From positions 1 to 20,617 of the forward strand of contig JAEORY010000018.1 of assembly GCA_016840645.1 (NCBI GenBank): a DNA stretch of 20,617 bases. The letters run 5' to 3'. This document shows positions 13,577-20,617 of the stretch, piece by piece (the stretch's first letter is position 1; each line of letters starts with the position of its first letter). The notes beneath the pieces were generated by a model. It saw only the letters and a program-made list of their open reading frames with translations. It was not told where the DNA came from and ran no database searches. A program made the position numbers and the translations under genes. The stretch is from Candidatus Borrarchaeota archaeon. Lineage in GTDB: Archaea; Asgardarchaeota; Sifarchaeia; Borrarchaeales; Borrarchaeaceae.

Positions 13577-13605
13577 ATTTCTCACAATATTTGAGAAATC
13601 TTTTT
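13577..13605 (+). terminator. Hairpin with T-run in the divergent spacer
   Basis: ATTTCTCA (13577-13584) and TGAGAAAT (13592-13599) form a perfect 8-bp stem followed by T5 (13601-13605). It lies upstream of both divergent genes, so it could equally be an operator for the membrane-protein/HAD operon or a stop for antisense transcription. Confidence 0.35.
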
Positions 13606-13653
13606 AATTCAAGTATTATCAGTGGATACCAATCTATTTCAACCTATCTTTGC

Positions 13654-13684
13654 GTTGATCGCCCCGCTCTGGGGTGCTTTCAAC
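13654..13684 (+). other. GC-rich two-part hairpin upstream of the radical SAM gene
   Basis: GTTGA (13654-13658) pairs with TCAAC (13680-13684), and inside it GCCCC (13661-13665) pairs with GGGGT (13671-13675). It stands out in AT-rich DNA and lies 40 bp before the GTG start. It might be a leader RNA structure or an orphan repeat; only one copy is in the window. Confidence 0.35.
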
Positions 13685-13724
13685 CTTAATTGACTGCTAA
13701 AGTAAGAAAATACATATTTGGATC

Positions 13725-15335
13725 GTGATAATTCTGAAAAAACTACCAGCTGGGCGAAAAATCGTCTTAACGTCTTCAGCTATCGAAATGAGCGGTTTCA
13801 GGCGTAACCCTTTCTTTTCATTTGTTGCATCCTTTCCCAAAGGATTCTTGCCTTTGTCTTTTTGTAGAAAATACTATCCTCCAGTTCTAAAGAAAGACGT
13901 TGAACCTTCAGAAAAAGGAATCACTCATTACGCGCCATACGGATTGAGAAAAGTAGAAGCAAGTTTAATAGACAATGGAGGCTTTGATGAGTCAGATGTT
14001 GTTTGTGTCCATCCATACTATCTAGATCAATTTGTTGGACCGAAAACAAAAGTTGTCGGAATAAGTGCCATGGAATCTCTTGGGTTAGCTTACGTGAGTT
14101 TAACCTATTCAAATTTATTAAAAACTTTTGGTAAAATGAGTTCGATATCATTAAACTCGATTGAATTTCAGAAATTATGTCATAGCAAACCCCTGCGCAA
14201 ATTCAGACCAAAGGTCATCGTAGGAGGGGCTGGGGCGTGGCAAATAAAGGGAGCCAAAACAAGAGACTTTTTGGGCATCGATTCTGTAATGATTGGCGAG
14301 GGAGATAAAGAAGTGGCAAAACTTTTTCGACTTGCTGTAGAAGGGAAAAAGATACCTCCTGTAGCGTACACATCATCACCAGATGAAGCTGACATTCCCG
14401 TAATTAAGCATGCCACTATCTATGGAAATGTTGAGATTTCAAGAGGTTGTGGAAGGCATTGCCAGTTCTGTACGCCAACCATGCAGAAACGCCGCGATGT
14501 CCCAATGTCAAAAATAATCGCAGAAGTTGAAGTTAATGTTAAAGAAGGAGCAGATATGATTACGACCGCCACAGAAGATGCCTTACTCTACAAATGCAAA
14601 GATAAGAAATTCATGCCGAATGAAAACGCTGTAATAGGGTTATTTAAAAAACTCGCTAGTTATGATCAGATACAAAGCATTCAACCTGCCCATATTAGTT
14701 TGGCACCTGTTGTTGCAGTACCAAAATTGATAGAAGAGTTATCTAACATCTTACTTGAGAAGAGCTACTATAAGCATAACGGAAAACCAAAAATAGCAGT
14801 AGAAACAGGCATTGAGACTGGAAGTACTCGCCTAATGGAAAAATACATGCGTGGAAAGATGCTTCCATTTAAACCTGAAGAGTGGCAAGAGATTGTAACT
14901 CAAGCATATGGTATTTTAAACGATAATGATTGGGTTCCTTTGTCAACTTTGATTGTAGGATTTCCTGGAGAAACGGAAGAGGATACCATCAAAACTCTTG
15001 AACTCATTGATGATTTAAAATCATATACATCTTTTTTTGTTCCTCTGCTATTTGTACCACTTGATAAATGTATTTTGCAAAACGAGAGAGGCGCAGATCT
15101 AGATTCTCTATCTGATTTGCAGTGGGAGTTTTTATCGAGATGTTGGAGATACAATGTGAAAATTTGGAAAGATACTTGGTTTAGCTTTGAAAGTTTCTAT
15201 AGAAAAGTGTTACACAGTTCTCTCGCTAAAGTAATTTTTCCATTTATTGGAGCTGCTGCGTATCTTACATGGTTTCGAGGAAGGTCAGGTGCCCGATATT
15301 ACAAAAAATTTATCTTTGAGGCTTCCCGAATTTAG
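13725..15335 (+). CDS. B12-binding-type radical SAM protein
   Basis: 536 residues. The radical SAM cluster motif is SRGCGRHCQFC (C242, C246, C249). Before it lies a Rossmann-like region of the cobalamin-binding type: VVGISAMESLGLAYVS (110-125), VIVGGAGAW (164-172) and SVMIGEGDKEV (187-197). After it, ETGIETGS and LIVGFPGETEEDTIKTLELI are typical of this radical SAM group. Such proteins use a 4Fe-4S cluster and S-adenosylmethionine for radical chemistry, often methylthiolation or methylation; the substrate is unknown. The classic DxHxxG of B12 ligands is not seen, so B12 may not be bound through histidine. The start is GTG at 13725 with a weak SD; a leaderless start is possible. It is followed 74 bp later by a methyltransferase gene. 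Confidence 0.8.
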   Translation: MIILKKLPAGRKIVLTSSAIEMSGFRRNPFFSFVASFPKGFLPLSFCRKYYPPVLKKDVEPSEKGITHYAPYGLRKVEASLIDNGGFDESDVVCVHPYYLDQFVGPKTKVVGISAMESLGLAYVSLTYSNLLKTFGKMSSISLNSIEFQKLCHSKPLRKFRPKVIVGGAGAWQIKGAKTRDFLGIDSVMIGEGDKEVAKLFRLAVEGKKIPPVAYTSSPDEADIPVIKHATIYGNVEISRGCGRHCQFCTPTMQKRRDVPMSKIIAEVEVNVKEGADMITTATEDALLYKCKDKKFMPNENAVIGLFKKLASYDQIQSIQPAHISLAPVVAVPKLIEELSNILLEKSYYKHNGKPKIAVETGIETGSTRLMEKYMRGKMLPFKPEEWQEIVTQAYGILNDNDWVPLSTLIVGFPGETEEDTIKTLELIDDLKSYTSFFVPLLFVPLDKCILQNERGADLDSLSDLQWEFLSRCWRYNVKIWKDTWFSFESFYRKVLHSSLAKVIFPFIGAAAYLTWFRGRSGARYYKKFIFEASRI

Positions 15336-15409
15336 TGTAGTTCAAAAAATCTATTATTTTAGACAACAACTCATTTTAGAGGTTAAAAACTCCAAAAATG
15401 TGAAATTGA

Positions 15410-16156
15410 ATGACAAATCTTATCCAGCTTCGTCGGTATTATGAAAAAGAAGGAGAAATTCAAAATCATCAAGAATTATTGTTTTTTAAAACGTCGAACG
15501 TTTTTTTGATGCATGAACAAAGATACCGACTTTTGGAAACACTAAAAATCGTTCCACAATCCAAGAATCTTTTGGATATAGGATGCGGTGAGGGAATAAT
15601 GACAAATCTTTTCAAAGCAGATTTCAAAGTTGGGGTCGATATTTCGGCAAATAAAATCAATAGAGCGCGGAAAAAGAAGGAAATTTACTATGTCGTTGCG
15701 GATGCGCATCATCTACCCTTTAAAGAAAAATTCTTTGAGACATCGATATGTACAGAAACACTGGAACACTTAGCATCTCCAGAAATGGTTTTTCAAGAAA
15801 TGAGTAGCGTAACATCGAAATATATAATCTTAAGTATTCCCTTGATTTCTTTTATTGAAAATACTCTCTTAAGAATGCAAGATACCAGTATAGGCTTTGA
15901 TGAGATAGGAAAAGGTCATTTAAGAGTCTATGATAAAAAATCCCTGAAAAAAGAGTTAGAGAGTCTGGAGCGTTTTAAAATAAAGAAAGTCAAGTGTGGA
16001 TGCTTTGGTTTTCATAATCTTCTAAGAATAGTGTTTAAAAGCTTGATGAGCGATAATTTTTGTCTTAAAATATGCACACTTTTTGATAAAACACTCTCAA
16101 GACTTCTACCCTTTAGATCTAAGCATTTAATTCTTTCATTGAAAGCAACTAAATGA
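15410..16156 (+). CDS. Class I SAM-dependent methyltransferase
   Basis: 248 residues. Motif I is LLDIGCGEG (54-62), the acidic end of strand 2 is VGVDIS, motif II is VVADAHHLPF, and TETLEHLASPE follows. This is the Methyltransf_11 (UbiE-like) pattern, which usually methylates small molecules or lipids. The C-terminal 70 residues are basic and hydrophobic (LLRIVFKSLM, LSRLLPF) and may contact membrane. The substrate is unknown. It lies 74 bp after the radical SAM gene in the same direction, so the two may act in one modification pathway. Confidence 0.8.
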   Translation: MTNLIQLRRYYEKEGEIQNHQELLFFKTSNVFLMHEQRYRLLETLKIVPQSKNLLDIGCGEGIMTNLFKADFKVGVDISANKINRARKKKEIYYVVADAHHLPFKEKFFETSICTETLEHLASPEMVFQEMSSVTSKYIILSIPLISFIENTLLRMQDTSIGFDEIGKGHLRVYDKKSLKKELESLERFKIKKVKCGCFGFHNLLRIVFKSLMSDNFCLKICTLFDKTLSRLLPFRSKHLILSLKATK

Positions 16157-16422
16157 TTCTATTTCAGCAATATACTTTAAGAATGATAAATAATCAAAAA
16201 AAGATACGTTAACGAAGCACGAGATTTAACAATATAAAGTTTTAAGTAGTAGTTAAGTTCTTTGTGGAATACTTACAAGAATAATCTTTATAGAACTTGA
16301 TTTAATTAGTTTGTTTATACATTCGATTTTAACAAGAAATTATTATTAAAAATTCTAATAGCAGAATCTCTATCCGTTACTCCTCGTTTAACATAAGTGT
16401 TATTCATCAATTAAAATTTATT

Positions 16423-16438
16423 GGGAGGCAATTATTTG
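16423..16438 (+). promoter_or_regulatory. SD and TTG start of the CofD-like gene
   Basis: GGGAGG at 16423-16428 lies 7 nt before TTG at 16436-16438, which fixes the start; a longer frame from the TTG at 16421 would overlap the SD. The 16157-16435 spacer (279 bp) is AT-rich with TATA-like CTTTATAGAA at 16286-16295 and no gene. Confidence 0.6.
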
Positions 16439-17371
16439 ATAACTATTGTATCTGGGGGTCTGAGGACGACCAGGTTTCTAGAAGGGCTTTTACGAGTGAT
16501 GCCGCAAGAAGATTTAGCGGTTATCGCAAATACTATAAACAATGTAAATGTCATAGGATTAAAAATATACCCAGATCTTGAATATTTATTATTTCTGTTA
16601 GCTGGAAAACTTGATATTCGGTACTGGGAAACTATTCAAGGTGACACCTATAGTTTCATGGATGCTTTATCATATCTGGTAGATAAGGAAGACTTATGGT
16701 TTCGTTTTGGTGATATACTAATTTCCCATGTAATCTTTCGCAAGCACCTTATGGCCACTGGAAAGTCATTTTCGGAAGCTATTGAAATAATCGCACAGAA
16801 ACTTGGCATTATAGCGAAAGTAATTCCTATGACGAGTGATGATGTTGTTTTTAAAGTAAGTACGGACCAGGGAGATCTACCCTTTTTAGAATACAGGAAC
16901 AAGGAACTCCAAGGGCTTATAAAGGAAGTAAAAAAGGTAGAATATGATGGAATCGATAAGGCAAAACCTAATTCAAAAATTGAAGAAACACTGTCAAAAA
17001 GTGATGCAATAATAATAGGTCCAAGTAATCCACCTTTAAACATTGAGCCTATGCTAGCGTTTCAAGATATTAAGAATGCAATAGAAAAAGCACATTGCAG
17101 TGTTATTGCAATTAGTCCAGTGCTTGGCGACGAACCCATTGATCAACCTATGAGACGACTTATAGAGGAAGCGATAGGAATTGGTACTTCAATAATTAAT
17201 ATAGTTGAACGCTACCCAGGACTTATCGATACTTTAGTTATTGATGAGAATGACGAAAAATATAAGGAACAGCTTGAAGATATGGGTATGGAAGTAATTG
17301 TTACAAAGGTTAGAATTGGAACTCAAGAAAATAGAACAAAACTTGCTGAAATTGTTACGAAACTGATTTGA
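16436..17371 (+). CDS. CofD-family protein (2-phospho-L-lactate transferase-like)
   Basis: 311 residues from the TTG start. ITIVSGGLRTTRFLEGLL matches the CofD N-terminus, IGLKIYPDLEYLLFLLAGK matches its conserved PDLDTV region, and IIGPSNPPLNIEPML (about 193-207) and AISPVLGDEP match the CofD GPSNP and VSP motifs. CofD joins 2-phospholactate (as its guanylyl carrier) to Fo to make coenzyme F420. However, the acidic motif normally reading NTGDD or NTAED is NTINN here (32-36), and the usual glycine after GG (as in SGGTG) is Arg. It may be a paralogue with another substrate or a weakened enzyme. A DUF389 gene follows 42 bp later on the same strand. Confidence 0.75.
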   Translation: MITIVSGGLRTTRFLEGLLRVMPQEDLAVIANTINNVNVIGLKIYPDLEYLLFLLAGKLDIRYWETIQGDTYSFMDALSYLVDKEDLWFRFGDILISHVIFRKHLMATGKSFSEAIEIIAQKLGIIAKVIPMTSDDVVFKVSTDQGDLPFLEYRNKELQGLIKEVKKVEYDGIDKAKPNSKIEETLSKSDAIIIGPSNPPLNIEPMLAFQDIKNAIEKAHCSVIAISPVLGDEPIDQPMRRLIEEAIGIGTSIINIVERYPGLIDTLVIDENDEKYKEQLEDMGMEVIVTKVRIGTQENRTKLAEIVTKLI

Positions 17372-17413
17372 AGACGTTCTTGCAGCCCTCCTGTAATAAT
17401 TGGGGTCCTTTTT

Positions 17414-18652
17414 ATGAGGAAACTATCCATCACTGTACCCAATGAAGATACTAAAAAAGTAGTAGAAATCCTTGAAGAAACAGGTTACGAGTTTTCAATT
17501 ATTGAAGGAAAGGCAACCAATCTTATTATGTCTGCAGTTCATACGGATGACGTAGGACCTTTAATCACTGAACTTCAGAAAGAAGGGATAGGACGTGTAA
17601 CTGGAACTCTATATGTATCTTCAGCTGAATTAGTCATCCCCTATAAACCGCACAAAATGAATTTAACTGGAGTTAAGCGCATTGCGATTGAGGAATTATA
17701 CAGAGATGTAGAACAGGGTACAAAACTAGATAGAAATTATGTCATTTTCATTGTTCTTTCTGCAATTTTAGCTAGCCTTGGTCTCCTCGCTAATAATGTT
17801 GTGGCAGTCATTGCGAGCATGGTAATTGCCCCACTCATGGGTCCGATCATCGGTACATCGCTTGGAACAGTCCTAAGCGACAAAAAATTGTTCAAGGAAG
17901 GGCTAAAAGCAGAAATATTTGGTTTACTGCTCTCAATCGCGGCAGGTTATATTATAGGCTTCTTATATCCTGAAGCAGAAGTCACTTCTGAAATATTGTT
18001 AAGGGCATCTCCGACACTTTTTGATGTGGGCCTTGCTGTTGTCTCTGGATCAGCAGCTGCAATATGCTTCACTAGTGGGGTAGCTACAGCATTAGTTGGA
18101 ATTGCTATAGCAGCTGCACTCATGCCACCAGCGGTCAATGTGGGCCTTGGATTAGCACTCCAACGATACGATATTGCTCTTGGATCTGCTCTCTTACTAT
18201 TAACCAACGTTTTTAGCATTAATATCACAGCACTGGCAGTTTTTTGGCTTAAAGATGTAAAACCAACTCTGTCACTTCGTAGAAAAAAACTGGCGAGAGG
18301 TCTAGCAAGAAGAAGAGGCTTTTTAGTGGTAGTATCTCTGCTTGTACTTTGCCTACCAATCGGTATTACAACCTACAATGCCATTGTTCAGAACAATGTA
18401 CAAAGAACAACGACGAAAATTGTCGAGGAAGAGATAGCTGACATCCCAGGGACAGAAATAGAAGATATTGCCACCCTCCTTAATATCCCGAGAAGAGAGC
18501 TATTCGTTGAAGTAGATGTAACTAGCGAAAACCCAATAGGAGTTGAAGTGGCTGAAACTATCGCTCAACGTATACAACAGGAAACAGGCTTTACCACAAC
18601 AGTTGAAATCAGAACATTTATAGTGCAAAGTGTGCGCTATGCCCCCTCGTGA
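17414..18652 (+). CDS. DUF389 family membrane protein
   Basis: 412 residues. The N-terminal 80 are a soluble ACT/ferredoxin-like fold (KLSITVPNEDTKKVVEILEETGYEF). About six membrane segments follow, with the family signature VVAVIASMVIAPLMGPIIG (about 127-145) and IAAALMPPAVNVGLGLAL. A soluble C-terminal domain of about 90 residues begins near 325. This is the DUF389 (TIGR00341-like) family; its role is unknown, with transport or membrane sensing suggested. It follows the CofD-like gene by 42 bp, with GGGGT near 17402 as a weak SD. It converges with the ankyrin gene, leaving 5 bp. Confidence 0.85.
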   Translation: MRKLSITVPNEDTKKVVEILEETGYEFSIIEGKATNLIMSAVHTDDVGPLITELQKEGIGRVTGTLYVSSAELVIPYKPHKMNLTGVKRIAIEELYRDVEQGTKLDRNYVIFIVLSAILASLGLLANNVVAVIASMVIAPLMGPIIGTSLGTVLSDKKLFKEGLKAEIFGLLLSIAAGYIIGFLYPEAEVTSEILLRASPTLFDVGLAVVSGSAAAICFTSGVATALVGIAIAAALMPPAVNVGLGLALQRYDIALGSALLLLTNVFSINITALAVFWLKDVKPTLSLRRKKLARGLARRRGFLVVVSLLVLCLPIGITTYNAIVQNNVQRTTTKIVEEEIADIPGTEIEDIATLLNIPRRELFVEVDVTSENPIGVEVAETIAQRIQQETGFTTTVEIRTFIVQSVRYAPS

Positions 18653-18657
18653 TGAAG

Positions 18658-20058
18658 TTACTGTAGTAGTTTTATAACATCGAGATAATGCTCTTTTTTC
18701 GCATAATCAAGAGCGGTATCCCCATTTTTGTCTTTGATATTTTTGTCAGCTTTATATTCTAATAGAAGTTTTACAATCTCAGGAGCATTCTTCCAAGATG
18801 CTAAAATCAGAGGTGTTTCTCCCTTTTCTTTACCTTTTACATTAACTTCTGAACCAGCTTCTAACAAAAGCTTTACAACATCTGTATAACCTTCAGAAGC
18901 AGCTTGCATTAATGCATTCCAGTTCATTTCATTTTTTGCTTGAATATCAGCACCTTTTTCCAATAAAAGTTTAGCCACTTTATAGCTTCCTTCATAGGCT
19001 GCAAATAACAATGGTGTATTCCCTGAAGAATCTCTAACTTCAAGATCAGCACCATTATCGATGAGAAAATTAGCAATTTCTACATACTCATAGCGTGCAG
19101 CTTTCATCAGCGGATTTTCTGATGCTCCATAGTCACCACCATTTATATCTGCACCATGCTTAACTAAGAATTTTATTGCCTCAAACTGACCTGTATATGC
19201 TGCTTCTCTTAATGCATGATTAGTATAATCCAGGTCTTCAGCTAAGTCGAGACCATGCTCAATGAGGTATTCTATCATGTCAATAAATCCATATTCAGCA
19301 GCATAAGAAAGTACACTAGTACCAAATCTTTCCTTGTATCGTATATCCGCACCTTGTTCTAGTAAATAAAATACAAGATCTTTATTATCTTTCTCTCTAA
19401 GAGCTTCTGCGAGAGCAGAGTCTAAATCTTTCCGTTTTACAAGCAAATCGTCTGCCTTTTCTTTAAATAATTTAACCAAATCTAACCTTTTAGCATCTAT
19501 TGCCCTCGTTAATGCGGTAGAGTTGAAAGACCCTTTAGTCTCAAGATTAATACCAGCATCTATCAGAAGCTTGGCTATTTCAATATCAAATCCTTCATAC
19601 CAGATTGAATCTTGTAATGGATTTTCTTCTGCTTCATTAAGAGCATTGGGATCTGCTCCATTTTCCAATAATAATTTAACAATTTTGTATCTGTTTTTAG
19701 ACAGACCACCAGGAGATGAAGCATAATGGAGAGGAGTTCGACCGTATTCTCCCTTTAGGTTCACATCTGCACCAGCATCTATTAGAATTTTTACAATTTC
19801 AAGATGTCCGTACGTGCTTGCGTAAGTTAGGGGAGTATCTTCAGTATTTTCTCCTCCCTTATTCACATCTGCCCCATGATCTACAAGATATTTGGCGATT
19901 TCAAAAGAGCCTTCATGACCACAAACCATAATCAAAGCAGTTTTGCCCCAGACGCCAGTGGTATCAATATCAGCGCCGCCCTCTATTGCTTCCTTGACTT
20001 TTTCCAAGTCTTTATCGTACGCACCCATAATGAGGTGAATATCAAAATCGACTATCAT
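18658..20058 (-). CDS. Ankyrin-repeat protein
   Basis: 466 residues made almost wholly of ankyrin repeats, about 13 units of 33 residues with the usual TPL..A...G..EIVKLLLE.GAD pattern. The middle repeats (about 170-260) are degenerate. There is no signal peptide, membrane segment or other domain, so it is a cytoplasmic protein-binding scaffold. The start ATG at 20058 has no SD; an in-frame ATG 10 codons later is possible. Ankyrin proteins are common in eukaryotes and also occur in Asgard archaea and symbiotic bacteria. The final repeat ends exactly at the C-terminus. The partner is unknown. Confidence 0.88.
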   Translation of the reverse strand: MIVDFDIHLIMGAYDKDLEKVKEAIEGGADIDTTGVWGKTALIMVCGHEGSFEIAKYLVDHGADVNKGGENTEDTPLTYASTYGHLEIVKILIDAGADVNLKGEYGRTPLHYASSPGGLSKNRYKIVKLLLENGADPNALNEAEENPLQDSIWYEGFDIEIAKLLIDAGINLETKGSFNSTALTRAIDAKRLDLVKLFKEKADDLLVKRKDLDSALAEALREKDNKDLVFYLLEQGADIRYKERFGTSVLSYAAEYGFIDMIEYLIEHGLDLAEDLDYTNHALREAAYTGQFEAIKFLVKHGADINGGDYGASENPLMKAARYEYVEIANFLIDNGADLEVRDSSGNTPLLFAAYEGSYKVAKLLLEKGADIQAKNEMNWNALMQAASEGYTDVVKLLLEAGSEVNVKGKEKGETPLILASWKNAPEIVKLLLEYKADKNIKDKNGDTALDYAKKEHYLDVIKLLQ

Positions 20059-20091
20059 AATAGTTTTATTTCTTTAACTAATAGGTTATAA

Positions 20092-20122
20092 CTCTAGTGG
20101 TGCTTAAAAAAATTCACTAGAG
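20092..20122 (-). promoter_or_regulatory. Perfect 8-bp inverted repeat upstream of the ankyrin gene
   Basis: CTCTAGTG (20092-20099) and CACTAGAG (20115-20122) are separated by 15 bp that contain an A7 run. The repeat lies 34 bp before the ankyrin start. Either an operator or a stem that stops transcription from the upstream transporter gene would fit. Confidence 0.4.
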
Positions 20123-20141
20123 CCTTTCATCCCTACTTGTC

Positions 20142-20155
20142 GGAAGATAACTTCC
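20142..20155 (-). terminator. Short hairpin after the transporter stop
   Basis: GGAAG-ATAA-CTTCC forms a perfect 5-bp stem 12 bp beyond the stop of the Gdt1-like gene. A T-rich run follows on the minus strand within the next repeat. It may assist termination. Confidence 0.3.
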
Positions 20156-20166
20156 CGTTGAATCAG

Positions 20167-20617
20167 TTAAAACACTCCAAATATCGTTAACAGGCCAAAA
20201 ACAATGAAGATTATGCCTGAAACAATATGCAACATTTTCGGAGAAATTATCCGTGAAAAAGATTCGCCTACAAGCACTCCTATTCCACTTACTAAGGCTA
20301 AGCCTGAAAGTACACCAAGAAGTACCACAAATGGTAGTTGATAATTTGCGACAAGAAGAATTGTAATAATTTGCGTTTTATCACCGAGTTCAGCTAAAGC
20401 AACAAAAGTAAATGCAGTAAAAAAAAGAGAAGAATGTTGATCTACCATAAGACTTTCATCGTTAATTTTTTCATCGCTTGTGCTTCTGGATTTGACAAGG
20501 AGTATCACGCCAAATACAATGAAAATGATTCCTGTCGCGAATCGAATAAATAAATAGGGAATAAATTGAACAACTAATTGCCCGATAAGCACACCAATTC
20601 CATTGATTAGAATAAAT
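20167..20617 (-). CDS. Gdt1/TMEM165 (UPF0016) cation transporter, 5' end outside window
   Basis: The frame stays open to the right edge, so the GTG at 20590-20592 is internal and the gene begins outside. About 150 residues are visible. The family motif E-x-G-D-K-T is present once as ELGDKTQ, the start of the second repeat half; the first copy must lie beyond the edge. The two halves mirror each other: INGIGVLIGQ...ATGIIFIVFGVILL in the first and VSGIGVLVGE...VSGIIFIVFGLLTI in the second. Between them is a hydrophilic loop (SRSTSDEKINDESLMVDQHS). UPF0016 proteins move Ca2+ or Mn2+ across membranes. About four membrane segments are visible. It is separated by 108 bp from the ankyrin gene on the same strand. 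Confidence 0.85.
   Translation of the reverse strand, partial: FILINGIGVLIGQLVVQFIPYLFIRFATGIIFIVFGVILLVKSRSTSDEKINDESLMVDQHSSLFFTAFTFVALAELGDKTQIITILLVANYQLPFVVLLGVLSGLALVSGIGVLVGESFSRIISPKMLHIVSGIIFIVFGLLTIFGVF

Noticed and set aside
13654..13684. CRISPR array
   Set aside because: Only one repeat-like hairpin is present, with no spacer-repeat periodicity and no cas genes.
15247..15444. 65-codon plus-strand frame across the end of the radical SAM gene
   Set aside because: It overlaps both the radical SAM and the methyltransferase genes in another frame and has no SD or family pattern.

Overview
The window most likely comes from an Asgard archaeon (Promethearchaeota). Two Ras-superfamily small GTPases lie within 5.2 kb: the C-terminal end of a Rab/Ras-like one at the left edge and an Arf-like one at 4513-5154. 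They sit among typically archaeal genes: a Hel308/Ski2-type helicase, an XPD-type Fe-S helicase, FKBP, a CofD-family protein, DUF389 and PadR. Most of the DNA is AT-rich. Promoters look archaeal (TATA-like boxes), starts are often GTG or TTG behind a good Shine-Dalgarno (SD) site, and gene ends carry T-tracts. No tRNA, rRNA or CRISPR array was found. Assignment to a particular Asgard class is not possible from this window.

Left part (1-5200). The GTPase end is followed by a PadR regulator with an unusual His/Met/Trp-rich segment and a tightly coupled 67-residue protein resembling the PadR tail. Next come a MoxR-like AAA+ ATPase and a TraB-like protein in the same orientation. They probably once formed a close gene pair. 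A GC-rich, highly structured segment of about 390 bp (2297-2680) now separates them, bounded by an 8-bp direct repeat. Its two ends match motifs of the TnpB element 8 kb away, so I read it as a non-autonomous IS200/IS605-type derivative and/or a structured RNA gene. The Arf-like GTPase converges on the TraB gene and overlaps it by 16 bp.

Middle (5281-11500). A 988-residue Hel308/Ski2-like helicase carries four C-terminal zinc ribbons. A 571-bp gap with a possible broken reading frame follows, then an XPD/Rad3-like Fe-S helicase whose DNA is richer in GC than its surroundings. Directly after it lies a decayed TnpB element (10791-11369). After that comes a second, diverged copy of the last 25 codons of an XPD-like gene. 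This points to replacement of a resident helicase gene or loss of a tandem copy, with the element at the junction.

Right part (11500-20617). Genes here are more ordinary: a TPR protein, an FKBP peptidyl-prolyl isomerase, a HAD hydrolase with a small membrane protein, a B12-binding-type radical SAM protein followed by a methyltransferase, a CofD-like protein with an altered active-site motif followed by a DUF389 membrane protein, a long ankyrin-repeat protein, and a Gdt1/UPF0016 cation transporter cut by the right edge.

The strongest leads are the structured insertion between the AAA+ and TraB genes together with its TnpB relative, the helicase-tail duplication, the helicase-zinc-ribbon fusion, and the CofD homologue lacking the usual acidic motif. 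All calls come from reading the sequence; no search or folding program was run.
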